From Ursus arctos (lineage: Eukaryota; Chordata; Mammalia; Carnivora; Ursidae): a stretch of 64,000 nt of DNA. The stretch is taken from positions 8,600,001 through 8,664,000 of the forward strand of contig NW_026622874.1 of the NCBI RefSeq assembly GCF_023065955.2. The letters are read 5' to 3'. A program made the position numbers and the translations under genes. The notes beneath the pieces were generated by a model. That model was not told the DNA's origin. It made no database searches and was given only the letters and a program-made list of their open reading frames with translations. Of the stretch, positions 20,641-32,290 are shown piece after piece (position 1 is the stretch's first letter; every line of letters starts with the position of its first letter).

Positions 20641-23052
20641 AGTGAGCTAAAATTGCTTCAACTGTTTTTGACTGACGGGATGTTGGAACACACACACACA
20701 CACTTTCGCTCTTTAAAAGGGAGGGAAGAAAACACGCTGACCTATTTTTACACCGCGCGGCTGGCCGTCAGCGGCGCCGTAAACTCCAGACTTGGCGAGG
20801 CTGGGCTGCCATCTTTGAAGAGGCAGACTCAGCTGGCTCAAAGGGACGCGACCGCAGACATCACAAAAGTTTAAAACCCTGCATCTGAGCCTGGGGAGGA
20901 AACATTTCCTACCCAGAACTTAAGCAAACCTCATTATAGGATCCCCACTAAAAAGCTTTAGGGATGTTGCCAGCTGCCATTTCTTTTCATTAAAAACAAG
21001 CCTCAACGAGGAAGAAGCAGCAGAGAGAACGCTCCTGAGCTGCCTTCAAAGACCCGAGCTCCTGCAGACACCTTAGCTGACTCCGGAGACAATTGCGAGA
21101 GTTTTTCTGGACGGATGTGGGTATTTTAAGCCTGCATTTGAAGGCAGGAACAGTCAAACCCCAAGCGCCGGGAGGCTGGATCTCGAGGAGGCCAGCAGAT
21201 CTGATTCCTGTCCCTAGACAGACTGTGATGACAACAAGCGAACAAGAAAAGCCAGGCTGGCCTGGGTTAGGGTGTGGGGTCTGGCGTGAGCCACCCCCAG
21301 GAGGGGAAGGGCCCAGAGGTACTGGGAACCTGGGGTTTGGAAGCAAGATACCCGTTGAGAGCGCAGCTCCGGGAATTATTGGACGCTCCCGCGGGGCCGA
21401 TATGAGCCTGGGCACAGAGCTGGCATCCGGTCAGCCGGAGCTGCACACAACGGTGATGCGAGTGGGGCCCCCGGAGCCACACACCTGCCTCTGCCATTCA
21501 CTGCTTGCTCCTCAGGCAGCCCCAGTGTCCTGGAGCCTCGGCCTCCCCGTCTAGGATGGGCGTGGCGACTGTGGTGAGAAGTACAGAGGTTGCTCTCTCC
21601 AGGTGTTAGGGACCAGCCGATGAACACACGATGTGTGGGATGGGCCTACTGGAAGATGTTAGCTTATTTTAGGAGCATTGTGTGCACGCGGGAACGTGCC
21701 ACGTGGAACACACAGCAGCAGGTACGCATTGCCAATGGCCTCACCGGGCCGAGAGGAGAGCCGGCTCTCCTTCCCATCAGACCCTTGGCCGGGCCCCACC
21801 TCCTGCTCCCCACACAGGCACTGCGAGGCACAGGGCCTCGGAGGCCAGAGCCCTCAGCAGCGCCAGCTCCCTACATGGTGAGGCCATGCTCATCATCATG
21901 GTGCTCTGGCAGCAAGGGGCCGCCCAGACTTGATTTCCTGGAGCAGCCTCAGAGAGCATTCCCCCAGCCCCTCCCGGCCTCTGCAACGTCCCCTGGCTGC
22001 AGCCCCCCTTGTGTGTCCCTCAGCCCAAGGGGGTCCCTGCTCCAGCCACAGACTCTCACCCCCAAGTCGGCGGGTCTGGCTCACAGCCCGAGGCAGCTGG
22101 TTTGGGAGACGTGAGCCCCTTGTCCTCTGACCACTATGCTCCATCTCCAACACGCCGTCCCTGGAACCATTAGCATCCCTGTCAAACAGAATTTATTAAG
22201 TGGGAAGAGATTCTCAGACACTATCAGGCAAATTCCATTTTTTGGCGCCTGAAGAAAACAGCCGCCTGGTTTAGATCTGCCTCCAGCGCCAAATGCCTCG
22301 GCCACAATTCTCCTTTACCGAGCATGAGAGCGAGGGGAGCAGCGGCCACAGCCTTGTGGATGGACACGGGGCTCTTCCAGTGACTTCCAAACCCACCAGT
22401 TTCGGGAGGGGATTCTGCTGGGGACCGTAGGGGTCTGGCCTCTAGAAGTGGGCTTTGAGCACCTGCTGTGTGCAGTGGCATACTTAGTGCCACGGGATGG
22501 GGCAGAGGAGAAAGGCACCAGGTCCTGGCCGACCCGAGAGGCCGCAGACTGCTGGTGCGGATGGAGAGGGCACGGACCGGGTGCTCACGCAGCACCGCGG
22601 AGCCTGCTGGGACGACACACGCTAGGTGTGCAGGACAAGGGCCGGCGCTGGTCCCGGAGAGGCGAGGAGGATCTGGGTTTGCTGGGGCCTCTGGGCCCCC
22701 CAGCAGTGCTTGGTCTTGCCCTTGAGCCAAACTGGGCATCCTCATGTCGCTTCCCTGACACAAATCTAACTCCAACCTGGGGATAAACCAGGGAATCCTT
22801 GCTGAAGGGTTCCCAAGGAGATGGGGGAGAAGTGTCCTCACACCCCAAAAAGCAGAACTTCCCCCTGAGTCCCGTGTCAGTGTCTCCGTTCCCTCAGCAG
22901 CGGCTCGTCCTGCCCCCGCAGCCCCCACACCTGCACGCGGCTCCCCAAGCTTCCAAGCATCTTCTGCCCTGGAACGTTCCTTCCCTTGGGCTGTCAGATT
23001 CCAGATCGCAGAAGGACACGCGCAGGGGCCGCCAGAGCAGAACTATGCACTG
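20641..23052. other. Intergenic DNA without a recognisable gene
   Basis: Contains a short CA run (20691-20702). 20750-21560 and 21740-22990 are GC-rich unique DNA with CpGs retained. Several open frames exceed 100 codons on both strands but have the Pro/Ser/Arg/Gly-rich composition of chance GC-rich frames, with no domain I recognise. Confidence 0.45.
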
Positions 23053-23285
23053 CCGTAGGCCGAATCGTGTCCCCTGCAAAATCTACATGTTCCTCGGAGT
23101 GTGACCTTGACAGTTGTCCTTAGAAAAGGGGCCGTCTGCAGACAGGGACATGTACAGGTGTGCCGCAGGAAGGGACGCAGGCAGCTCAGGAGACAGGCCT
23201 GGAGCACCTTGTCCTTCTGAGCCTCAGAAGAAGCCACCCTGCGACACCAGTTGGCAGATGTGAGGCCTCAGCTCTTCCTGTCGCC
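23053..23285 (+). repeat. Old mammal-wide interspersed repeat (family unsure)
   Basis: Follows the order of a common repeat: 'gaatcgtgtcccctgcaaaatctacatgtt', 'gtgtgaccttgacag', 'acaggcctggagcacc', then 'cctcagaagaagccaccctgc' (patterns). The intact family reads 'gaattgtgtccccccaaaattcatatgtt' at its start. It may be an LTR or a DNA element. Confidence 0.5.
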
Positions 23286-24191
23286 ATGCAGAGGGGCACA
23301 GGCGCTCGGTAAGGGGAAGCCGCCAAACCAAGTGCCTGGACACAGACATGGTGGTGGGAGGCCTGGCTGTGAGGAACACCAGACACCACGCAGGGCAGGC
23401 GGCGGATGGGGGGCGGCTGGGCCCAGGAAGGTTGGGGTGAGTCCACTGCAAGCTCGCACCCTCTGCCATCTACCAGGTTGGCAGGCAGCCTCTCTCCTGG
23501 ACCAGGTGCCTCCAGCCCTGGTGTCCACCTCCCACTGCAGCCCCGTCCCCACATGCGTGCCGACCTCACTGTCCGGGCTCCCTGGGCCCCACGGGTGCCC
23601 AGCCTTGGCTCTGCAGACAGGCGGGGTCCCCACAAGCTGGAGGGCTGCCGGGCTGGCCGGGAAGACAGTCTGAGCCACGGGCTCCTCACCTATGACAAGA
23701 CGAGACAGCCGACACCAGGTTTTCCCCTGTTCCAACGCTGGGGCTCTTCCAGTAATTGTCACCTCCTAACAGCACAGCTGTTCTGACAAAAACAGGGCGG
23801 GTGGGTGGGAATGGGGTCTTCTGGTCACTTGGGGGCCCCGTCTGGGCCAGGCGCAACCCCCACGGACCTCACAGAAGCCCTGGGCAGCCTCTGGCGGCTG
23901 CTCCCCTCACCGCTCCCAGGTGGCGCTGCAGGACCTCAGCCCAGGAAACGGGGAGGCTGGCGCTTCAGTCCAAGACCTGGCCTTCCGCTCTGCTCCACCG
24001 CCTTCCAGAGCATTCCACAGGAGCCGGCCCCAGGGCATCTCGCGGGTCCCTGCCACTGACGTCAGAGGACACAGTGCCCAGAGCCTGGAATTCCCACCTG
24101 GCGCCACCAAGTCCTGCCTGTCCCCGGGACACCGCCTCTCCTGCCGCCTCTCCCGCTGCCAGCAACCAAATGAATGCACACGCCTCCCTCA

Positions 24192-24192
<1 letters not shown>

Positions 24193-24226
<34 letters not shown>
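24193..24226. repeat. (CA)n microsatellite
   Basis: Seventeen uninterrupted CA units, long enough to be polymorphic. Confidence 0.97.
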
Positions 24227-24227
<1 letters not shown>

Positions 24228-24349
24228 CATTGTTGACGTGAGCTCCCAGACTGGCCCTGTGGGAAATCCACTCTGACTCAGGCTGGGCCAGGTGATGGTC
24301 TGTGGAGGAGGAGACCCCAGGCCCCAGGGGGAGCTGGCCAGCCTACAGT

Positions 24350-24393
24350 AGTCCCACCATAGCCCCACCATAGCCCCGCCGTAGCCCCGCCTG
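24350..24393. repeat. Four-copy 11-bp tandem repeat
   Basis: Four successive 11-mers of the form AGCCCCACCAT start at 24350, 24361, 24372 and 24383; the last two carry CCGCC in place of CCACC. A short minisatellite. Confidence 0.9.
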
Positions 24394-27300
24394 CTGCTGT
24401 GGGCAGCAAGGCTGCAGGCAGATAAAAACTTGGGAATATTCTGGTAACCCTGGCAGATCCCGTTTCCTCAGACCTCTGCCTTTTTTGTCAGGAGTTCTAG
24501 GCTACGGAGAGTGAAACACTGCTTACCAGTGAATGGAAAGGGAAGAGGAAAGTCGGAGCTGACTGACCCCAAATCACATCTCTGACATGTGAGGAGGGAG
24601 CCTCCCCGGTCCTTACTCTGGGGTCAGAGGGAAGGTGGCTTCTCTTGCAGAAGAAGGGCCTGTGGGGCCCCGTTCCTACCCCCACACCGGAGCTCGAGGC
24701 CAGAGACCCCAGACTGTGCTGCACGGTGGCCGGGTCGAGTCCAGATGGCCTGTCCTGTCTGCTGCTCAGTGGAGCGAGGCCGCCCTGGGTGTGGCCTTCT
24801 TGCAGGAGGGTGAGGCCCGAACCCAGTCCCTGTGGCTGGGACGAGAGTAAATGTGGGTGTGAGAGGCAACAGGTGCAGGACCCCGAGCTGTGTGCCCTTT
24901 CCACCCCGTCTCAGTGGGACGGCCATGCCAACGGTGTCCCATTCCATGGTGTGAGAATCGCAGCCAGGCACATCGAGCCATGTGCAACCAACTAACCAGC
25001 TGGCCATTAACTTGGTTAACTTGGCGCTGGAGCAGGTAGGGTTCACTCTGCCAGCCCACTTCTTAACAGTGCCCAGCAACCAACCCGCAAAACGAGGATG
25101 GTCAGGATATGCAAAATGCTAAGTGCCACTGAATAGGGTCTGGACAATGGGAAGGAGGCTCCAGGAAAGGTATTAAGATGCCCACCTCTCCTCTGAGGGG
25201 CTGCGTAGGTCCCGGCACCTGCCACGACCACGCTCCGTGGACTCAACAGGCCCACGGCTCGTGGGGCTGCACCCTCATGAGGAAGGGCAGACAAGTCCCA
25301 TCCCGAGACAGGGCCTGATATGCAGACGGTCCCCAGAACAGCCCCTGACATCCACTCCCCGACCCACACACCGAGCCCTCTGCATCCCCCTCTTCTGGCC
25401 CCACTGAGACCCCCTTTCCCTGCGGCCCTGACGGAGAAGCTGGCAGCTGACACAGGCAGGCGGCTGAGTGAGGTCACAGACCGGGCTGGATGGACAGAGC
25501 CCAGGCTTCCTGAAGGCCTCGTAAACACCCCTCCTGCTCCCTCTCTGCCCCTCGAAATTCTGCAGAACTTCAGGGAGGGAGACAGTGGTGTGCGGGGGTG
25601 GTGGGGACCGCCTGCTGGGCACACGGCCCTGCGTGCCCCGTCTCCACGGGAGAGCAGCTGCAGACATTACCTCATCTCACAGACACTGGCCTCCAGGTCT
25701 CCAGTTTGGGGGGAACGTGACTCCCTCCTTCCCTCCCTCCTCCCCGCATCCCATCCCTGTGTGGACCCGGGAGGCCACCAGTACTCGAAAGAGCAGAGGG
25801 GGCACCCGAATGCTCATGAGGGGAAGAGAGTCTCCCCGGACCCCTTCCCTGCAGCCCCACAGAGGGTCCCCTTGAGCCGGAGCTGGTTCCTGATGCTTGG
25901 GGTGTGGGGTGTGGGGTGGCCCCTGGGGCTGTCCAGCACCACCTCGGGCCTAGAGATTTGTGGGTTTGGCTCCTCTTCCTCCCTGTGCCCTGGCCTTTGT
26001 GTCCACCTTAGCTCTGTATCGACGTGGTCCTCCCCGCCACATGTCTGCTCTCCTCCGCACCATGTGTCCATTGTCCTCCTGAGGACAAGGACTTACATTC
26101 ACTTTAGTCTCAGAGACCCTTCTGTGGGGCTGGCTTTTGTGTAATAGTTGCTCAGCAAGTGAGAAGTTAAATAAAATGAATTAGTTTCATGATGTGTGGA
26201 TAATGCGGAAGGACCTCGACCTCCCCTGGAACCCGGAAGGTGGATGCCAGGCAGCAGGCCTCCTCTGCGCCAGCCGCTCGTCCGTCACTGTGGCCAGCAG
26301 CCCCCACGCGAGGCCCATGTGCCGACAGGACCCTCATCTCCCACCACCCCCAGGCCGGGCTGTGCACTTGGCGTGAGGCTGCGCCCTTGCCCGTGGGACC
26401 AGCGCAGCAGGACGGAAGGGAGGACTTTCTGGGACAGCGTCTATCCCAGGCTTGCCCGCTCTGGATTTCCTTCCTTTCTTGGGGGCCGTTATGGGATTTT
26501 CCCACTCATCTTCAAGACTCTAAAGCAATCTCGGAAAACCAAAGGCGGGAGGAGGGATGGGGAGGAATTCCGCCAGCTGCTTCTGATGGCCGCCCAGCTC
26601 CAAACAGGAAGGCTGCACTTTCCCGTGTGGACGTGGCCTCTGGTAAGAGGAAATCAGGACCCAAGTAACAATAACAGCCCCACGCACCCACATGCATCGG
26701 CTCCCTCAGGTCCATGGCTGCCTGTGCAGGGTAGAGCTTGGCTCTGGGAGGCTGTGAGTGGCTGCAGCGAGGGAAGGCTTGGCCAGGGGAGGGATTGCTC
26801 AGGGACGCCTGTGGGCCCAAGGCACGCCGCAGGCCTGGGGCAGGGGAGAGGCAAGGGGGAGCTCTCAGCCACAGTTCAGCCTCAGCCCCTGCCAGCTGGC
26901 TGGCCTTGGGCTCAGCATCCGTAATACCAAAAGGGAGATTGTATCACGCTCATGCATGCACGTGGCACACTTTGCCATGCCCCCGAACATTTGTGTCCTC
27001 TTGAAGAAACATGTGGGCTAGAGGCTCAAGCTTGACTTACTCTTGGGAAGACTGTGGTCGCACTCCTGAGGGATAAAGGGATGGAGAAGATCTCACACCT
27101 CGCCCTGGGGTGGCCTGCTGCAGTGCTCGTCCTCCGGCGGCCCTGAGGCCCCACGCCAGGCAGTGAGCCGGGCCGGGTCTGCACCTGCCAGAGGAACCAG
27201 GAGAAGAGAGTGTGCATGGTTCTGGAATCCAGCACACTGGGGGACGGCCTCCCCGCTCTTGTGTAGGACAGAGGGGCCTGTCGCTGGGGCATCAGCGTCC

Positions 27301-27589
27301 AGACTACGAGGGGGAGTTCTCATTGTCAGGAGGCGATTCCAGAGCCTGAAGGTCAGCACGTGGGTTTTGTGGGTGTGATTGCTTTGTTTCAATCTTTGAG
27401 GATATTTCAACTCCAACCGTGTGTCTGTGTTGGACTAACAAGGAGAGAAACTGAGGCACATGGCAGGAAGTATGGGCCGCAAGCCCACACGGTGATTTTC
27501 AAAATCCCAGAGCGAATGTGGGAGCTGGTCAAGGCCTAGCGGATTCGAGTCAGTGTTTCCCGTCCGCTCGCAGTGAGCAAATTGGTTCT
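24394..27589. other. Intergenic DNA without a recognisable gene
   Basis: GC-rich unique sequence. A G-quadruplex-capable run, GGGGTGTGGGGTGTGGGGTGG, lies at about 25898-25918 (three GGGGTGT-type units). 26040-26180 may be the end of an old L2 or MIR copy. 27420-27490 has a reversed MIR-like 'gagagaaactgaggcacatgg'. A 274-codon open frame at 25320-26144 has no recognisable domain and a chance-like composition. Confidence 0.4.
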
Positions 27590-27790
27590 GCAGGCCTGTC
27601 TTGTTTTTTAATCTAATGCTTGTTTTTATCTAACGGTGCCTGATACCTTCATGAGAGATGATGAACGCATCACCAATAGCCTTCACTCGACCCGACAAAT
27701 TGTGAGCAGAGAATATATGCATGTAAGGGCTCATCGTTGAGCTATAAATTTTTAACACGCTGCTGATGAACTAAGAGCCTCTTACTGAGG
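27590..27790. other. AT-rich non-repetitive block, candidate conserved element
   Basis: A sharp switch to AT-rich DNA (TTTTTTAATCTAATGC, ATATATGCATGTAAG, CTATAAATTTTTAAC) with five CpGs kept, which is unusual for neutral AT-rich mammalian DNA. No repeat family or reading frame fits. It resembles deeply conserved enhancers in texture only; alignment is needed. Confidence 0.35.
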
Positions 27791-28398
27791 ACGGTGGGTG
27801 AATGAACTGTTGTGTTCAGAACAGAGACGCCAACCCAGGCATGTGTCTCTCGCTGCCCGCTGTATGGACACGCAGCACCCACGCCCCGGCCTGTGGGACA
27901 GACGTGTCACTGGGCCCTGCACAGCCCACAGCCACATTGTCATTTGCTCCTGCCCAAGACCACAGAAAGCAAACTGTCTCTTGCTAAAGAAAGAAGTGAC
28001 CACCCACAGGGGTGTGGGGCTCTTGCCGCTCCCAGGGCCCTGGGCCGTGGTCACCTGCGGTCACTCGGGCCCCTCCACCCGCCCACCCTCACACCCCCTC
28101 CCGCACCCAACAGTCCATTCAGCAGCCCTGGGGCCCCTCCAAAGCCAGGAAGTTTGCTCTCCGTCCATTCTATTTTGGGAGCTTGGACTTGGCCCTGGAA
28201 TTTTACAAGCCTGGGAGGAATTGGCCAAGTCTTGGCGCTTTCCTCTGCCCCCACAAGTCCCCTGTCTTCTGTATCCCCGGACTTGGCGGGGCCACTTCCC
28301 CAGGCTGGCAGTGGGACAAGGCTGGGACGCTTTCCCGAGGACTCCCAGAACAGGGAAGCTAAAAATCTGTGATTTTTGTAGCAAAAGTGTATGGTCTA

Positions 28399-28594
28399 GG
28401 GGGCTCCTGGGTAGCGCAGTCGTTAAGCGTCTGCCTTCGGCTCAGGGCGTGATCCCGGCGTTCCGGGATCGAGTCCCACATCGGGCTCCTCGGCTGGGAA
28501 CCTGCTTCTTCCTCTCCCACTCCCCCTGCTTGTGTTCCCTCTCTCGCTGGCTGTCTCTCTGTCACATAAATAAATAAAAAATCTAAAAAAAAAA
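28399..28594 (+). mobile_element. Carnivore tRNA-derived SINE (SINEC/CAN type)
   Basis: The head resembles a tRNA gene with A box (TGGGTAGCGCAGTCG at about 28408) and B box (GGGATCGAGTCCC at about 28466), followed by a CT-rich body, an AATAAA-type tail and an A run. It is flanked by a perfect 16-bp target-site duplication, AAAAGTGTATGGTCTA, at 28383-28398 and 28595-28610. The intact duplication implies a fairly recent insertion. Confidence 0.96.
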
Positions 28595-28610
28595 AAAAGT
28601 GTATGGTCTA

Positions 28611-29426
28611 TGATCCCTCAACTAGACCATCTGAAAGGATTCTCTTCACTGACATTGGGGCAAAATACACTGAGTTCCATCGCGAGGGCTCCTGATTGTG
28701 AAGATAAACTGCCCGTAACGATATGTTTATGTTCTCAAGACGGCAGCATAATTGTCTGAGCCCCTGTCCCCACGGCCAGCGCGTGGGACAGAGCCTGGCC
28801 TGTAGCAGGTGCTCGGTAAAGGTGAAGGGCCAGAGGGAGGGAGGCGTAGGCGTCTGTGTCACAGCTGTGTGGTCTCAGACCCAGGGGACACGGGGAGGAA
28901 TGTTTGGGGGGGGTGCTCTGAGCAAACCATCCCTCCCACCAACACTTGGGGACAAAAGTCTAAATTCCACGGTGGAAAACCAGCACACCGTCTTCACGTT
29001 CCTGCTTCAGTTCTCAGTCCTTTCGAGGGAAGGACGCAGCAGGGAACTCGGGCTCGGTCCCGAAACACAGCCGCTGTGGTGACATGCTGGTGTCGGGTCC
29101 CAGGAGCTACTTGAGGGATGGCCAATGGCAGAACCCTTTAGCGCACCAAACGCACAGAAATCACATGTCTCAAGCAACCCCAGATTCGTGCAGGCTAATC
29201 TCTGCGGGGCAGGAACCAGGCGTTCTCGACCTCAGCACAAGTGACCGCGGGCCGGACCGTCCCGTGTGGGGCTGCCCCGTGCGTGCAGGATGTCAGTGGC
29301 CAGTGTGACAACCAAAACTGTCTCCAGACCTTGCCAATGTCCCCTCGGGGGACGAAAGTGCCCCAGGTCAACAACTGTTGAGCCAGAGGGACTTCAAAGA
29401 AGAACCTGTACTTTACTGCTGGAAAG
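28611..29426. other. Intergenic DNA without a recognisable gene
   Basis: Unique sequence. A MIR/L2-end-like phrase, 'gagcctggcctgtagcagg', sits at about 28792-28810. Nothing else is recognisable. Confidence 0.45.
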
Positions 29427-29501
29427 GCCAGGGCTCGTGGAGGCCGGGGAAGCCAGGGCTCACAGGGGCCGGGGAGGCCGGGGCTCACAGGGGCTGAGGG
29501 G
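29427..29501. repeat. Three-copy 25-bp minisatellite
   Basis: Three adjacent 25-mers start at 29427, 29452 and 29477, of the form GCCAGGGCTCACAGGGGCC followed by GGGGAG. They differ at a few positions, and the first copy reads CGTGGA in place of CACAGG. Confidence 0.9.
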
Positions 29502-32039
29502 GCTGCCTCTTTCCTTGAGGTGAAGGGGCCTGGACAGGGGAGAAGCCCACAGTTGCCCCTGGCTGACCTAACGTAGCTCCTCAGGGAAGTGGGTGAGGCC
29601 TCCTGTACTGGGAGGCCGTGGGGCGACAAGGAGAGCAGAGGAGCCGCGTTCCCCGAGGGCTCCCCTGCTTGCAGTGACAGGCGAGGCTGGGAGCACGTGG
29701 CACAGCAGCTCTGGGCCCACGTGCCCTCCTGCTCAGGCCCAAAGACCTAGCTTCAGCTGGGCCACGCCAGGCAGCCCCACCCCAGAAGGGGGATTCTTCG
29801 AAGGGACCTTCCCCAGCCTCCCTCCTAGGCGCCTTCCTCCCGTTCTCTGCCCCACGCAGGTGTTTCCGTGGGGCCCACCTGGCGCCTTGGCAAGGCCACG
29901 TGCGTGTTCTCAGCACGGCAGTAACAGGTCTTCCTTGTCTGTCTCCACCCACAGGCTGAATGCAGAGCACACGGGGGACTTGCAGGATGGAGGCCTGGGT
30001 CCCTGAATGTTCTCGGGGAGGGGACTTCCAGACCAGGAACATCCTCACCAGGCCGCGGAATGAACGAGAAATCATGGCTGTTAAAGACTGGGCGTTCAGG
30101 CGCGTCTGTCCCGCAGATAGCATTCCTAGGAGAGCACACGTCACGGGTGACTGAGGTCTCCAGTGGTCTCGACGGGGACAGAAGCCATCGCGGCACCTGG
30201 TGAGGCGGCCGTGGGCCTGGCAAAGAGTTACAGCAGCTCCGCTGGCCGGCAAGGCTCCCGCGGGGGTGCCGGGTCCCTTCCTGGGCATGTGATACTGAGC
30301 CGGGGGCTTGCAGACAAGCCACCTAACGCATGGCCCATTTTCAGGAAACAAAGCCCAGGCTTGACAATCTTACCTCCAATACACATCCTCTTGTAGAGAC
30401 TGGAAGCCTCTGATTTTTTCACCGTAAAATCTTCCCATGGAGACATATAGCCTTGAGTCATGAAACAAACAACGATCCAGGCCTCAGGGCTCATCCTGTT
30501 CATTTCACCGTTTGCCCCCAGAACAAAGAGCGGGTGCCGCAGAGTCACTTGCTCCCAGAGCAGGGAATGAACCAACCAGCCCCGAGGTGCAGCCTCAGAT
30601 CCACACAGAGAACATTTTAACTACTTCCAGAATAACCCTTTGCCTCTGCTTCCAAGGGCTCAGAAATACTGAGGCTCGATCTCAGAGCACCCAGCTGCTT
30701 GATAAAGGACATATTCTAACGATCAGCAAAGACACATCCATCTTTGGAACGGTCATTTGCAGGAAGACAGGAAGCTCCGGTCTCAGCTGGGGCGGCTGGT
30801 CAGACACTTGATGAACGGGGCCCGGGCACTGTGGGCTGGCCGGCCAGGAAGTCCGAGGTCCACCCAGCCTGGAGATATCGCCTTGGGGCAGACAGGCCAA
30901 TAGCCCACGGGAACGTAGGGTCCTCTGCACGTGGGGTCCCCCTTATGGAGACCATGCCCCTGTGCGCTGCGTGTTGCCCAGCCCTCGCCGCAAGCCTGCG
31001 GGTCTGATGTTTGTCACTCGGTGACAGCCCACCTTAGCTGCACTGCTTTCTTTCAAGCCAGTGACCACCAGCATTATCCGGGCTCGGGACAAGCCGTCTT
31101 CTGTACCTTAGGCCCCAGCTCCTCCTAAGTTTACCATCTTTTGGGGACCACGCATATGGCCACTTAACAGCCCGGCCAGCCCACATGTCTGGTTCCAAAA
31201 CATCTATCCAGGACTAATTTTTCATGACCTCTCGAGACCTCTCCTATCAGCCACCTCACAAGTTTTTGGGCTAAGGAAGCCAGGCTCCACAGCCTTCACC
31301 CGCAGTGCCCACTTTCTCAACATGGTCCTCCCTAAGCATGCCCAGAACACACAGCCATTCCCTCAGCTGTTGGGACCTGGATCAGCCTTTTGGGACATAT
31401 TCATTGATTCAACAAACGTTTACTGAGCACCCACTATGTGCTAAGTGCTAGAGATGAAGAATAAATAAATCAAATGGCCCTACCTTCTTGGGGGGACCTG
31501 CCAAACATCACCCATGATCCAAGCTTTTTCCCTCTTTCCCTGGGTCTCAGCCTGATCCTGGTAACTCTGCTTCCAAGCTTAAAGACCACCTTGTAATTCT
31601 CACTCAGCTCCCCAAGCAGCCCAGCCCCAGGGAGAGAACTCAGCAGACCCCTGAGGTTAAGGGCTTAATCCTGGTCTATACATCAGCCTCTATGAGTTTG
31701 GTGAATATGAGTCTGCCCCAAGAAACAGAGCCACTCTTGCTGTGCTGACAGCATGTCTCTGGGCTTGTGAGACTGGCAGCCAGACGGTGAAGCTGTCACA
31801 TTCACTGAGAGGAGACCCCTGTGAGCCTTTCCTAAGCTCGTCCCTCCTTGTTACTCTATGTCCATAAACTGGTCGCAGTCGTGTCATGACTGTGAGGAAC
31901 AGAGAGCACGCACAGGTCCCTGTGGGTGATACTCATTGATGTGCGCAGACAGAGCCGAGCAGTCACCCCTGATGGACTGGACCTGCTCATATACCGTCGG
32001 CCTCTGCCCTGCGGGGACTCGGGAGGTGTTTGCTCATGA
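29502..32039. other. Intergenic DNA with one old repeat end
   Basis: Unique sequence. At 31396-31475 lies a common mammalian repeat segment of the type 'attcaacaaacgtttactgagcacccactatgtgct', from an old LINE-related family. Open frames up to 256 codons at 29581-30351 (minus) look like chance frames in GC-rich DNA. Confidence 0.4.
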
Positions 32040-32290
32040 GCAGAGCACCGATAAATCCTGGCTTAGAGCTTCGACAAAGCCCAGAAGGTTAATTAAAAGG
32101 AGAATGTGCTTTCCATGACTAGAAAACAGTGAGTACAAGACGATCGAGTTAATCAGTCTCACTGTGTCTCAGGGAAAGTGTTTTAATTCAATTACTTCCG
32201 ATTCTGTCTGTTAACTCAACAGAAAGAGGATTCTACAATAATTAACTGGTTCTAAGAAAAAACTTTTAGCCAAAAGCCTGGGCTGGAAGC
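32040..32290. other. AT-rich non-repetitive block, candidate conserved element
   Basis: Contains TTAATTAAAAGG, ATCGAGTTAATCAG, TTTTAATTCAATTACTTCCG and ACAATAATTAACTGG in about 250 bp: a cluster of homeodomain-like ATTA/TAAT cores without repeat signature. Conservation is inferred from texture only. Confidence 0.35.

Noticed and set aside
28399..28480. tRNA gene suggested by A and B boxes
   Set aside because: It is the head of a SINE with CT body, A tail and target-site duplication; it does not fold as a full tRNA.
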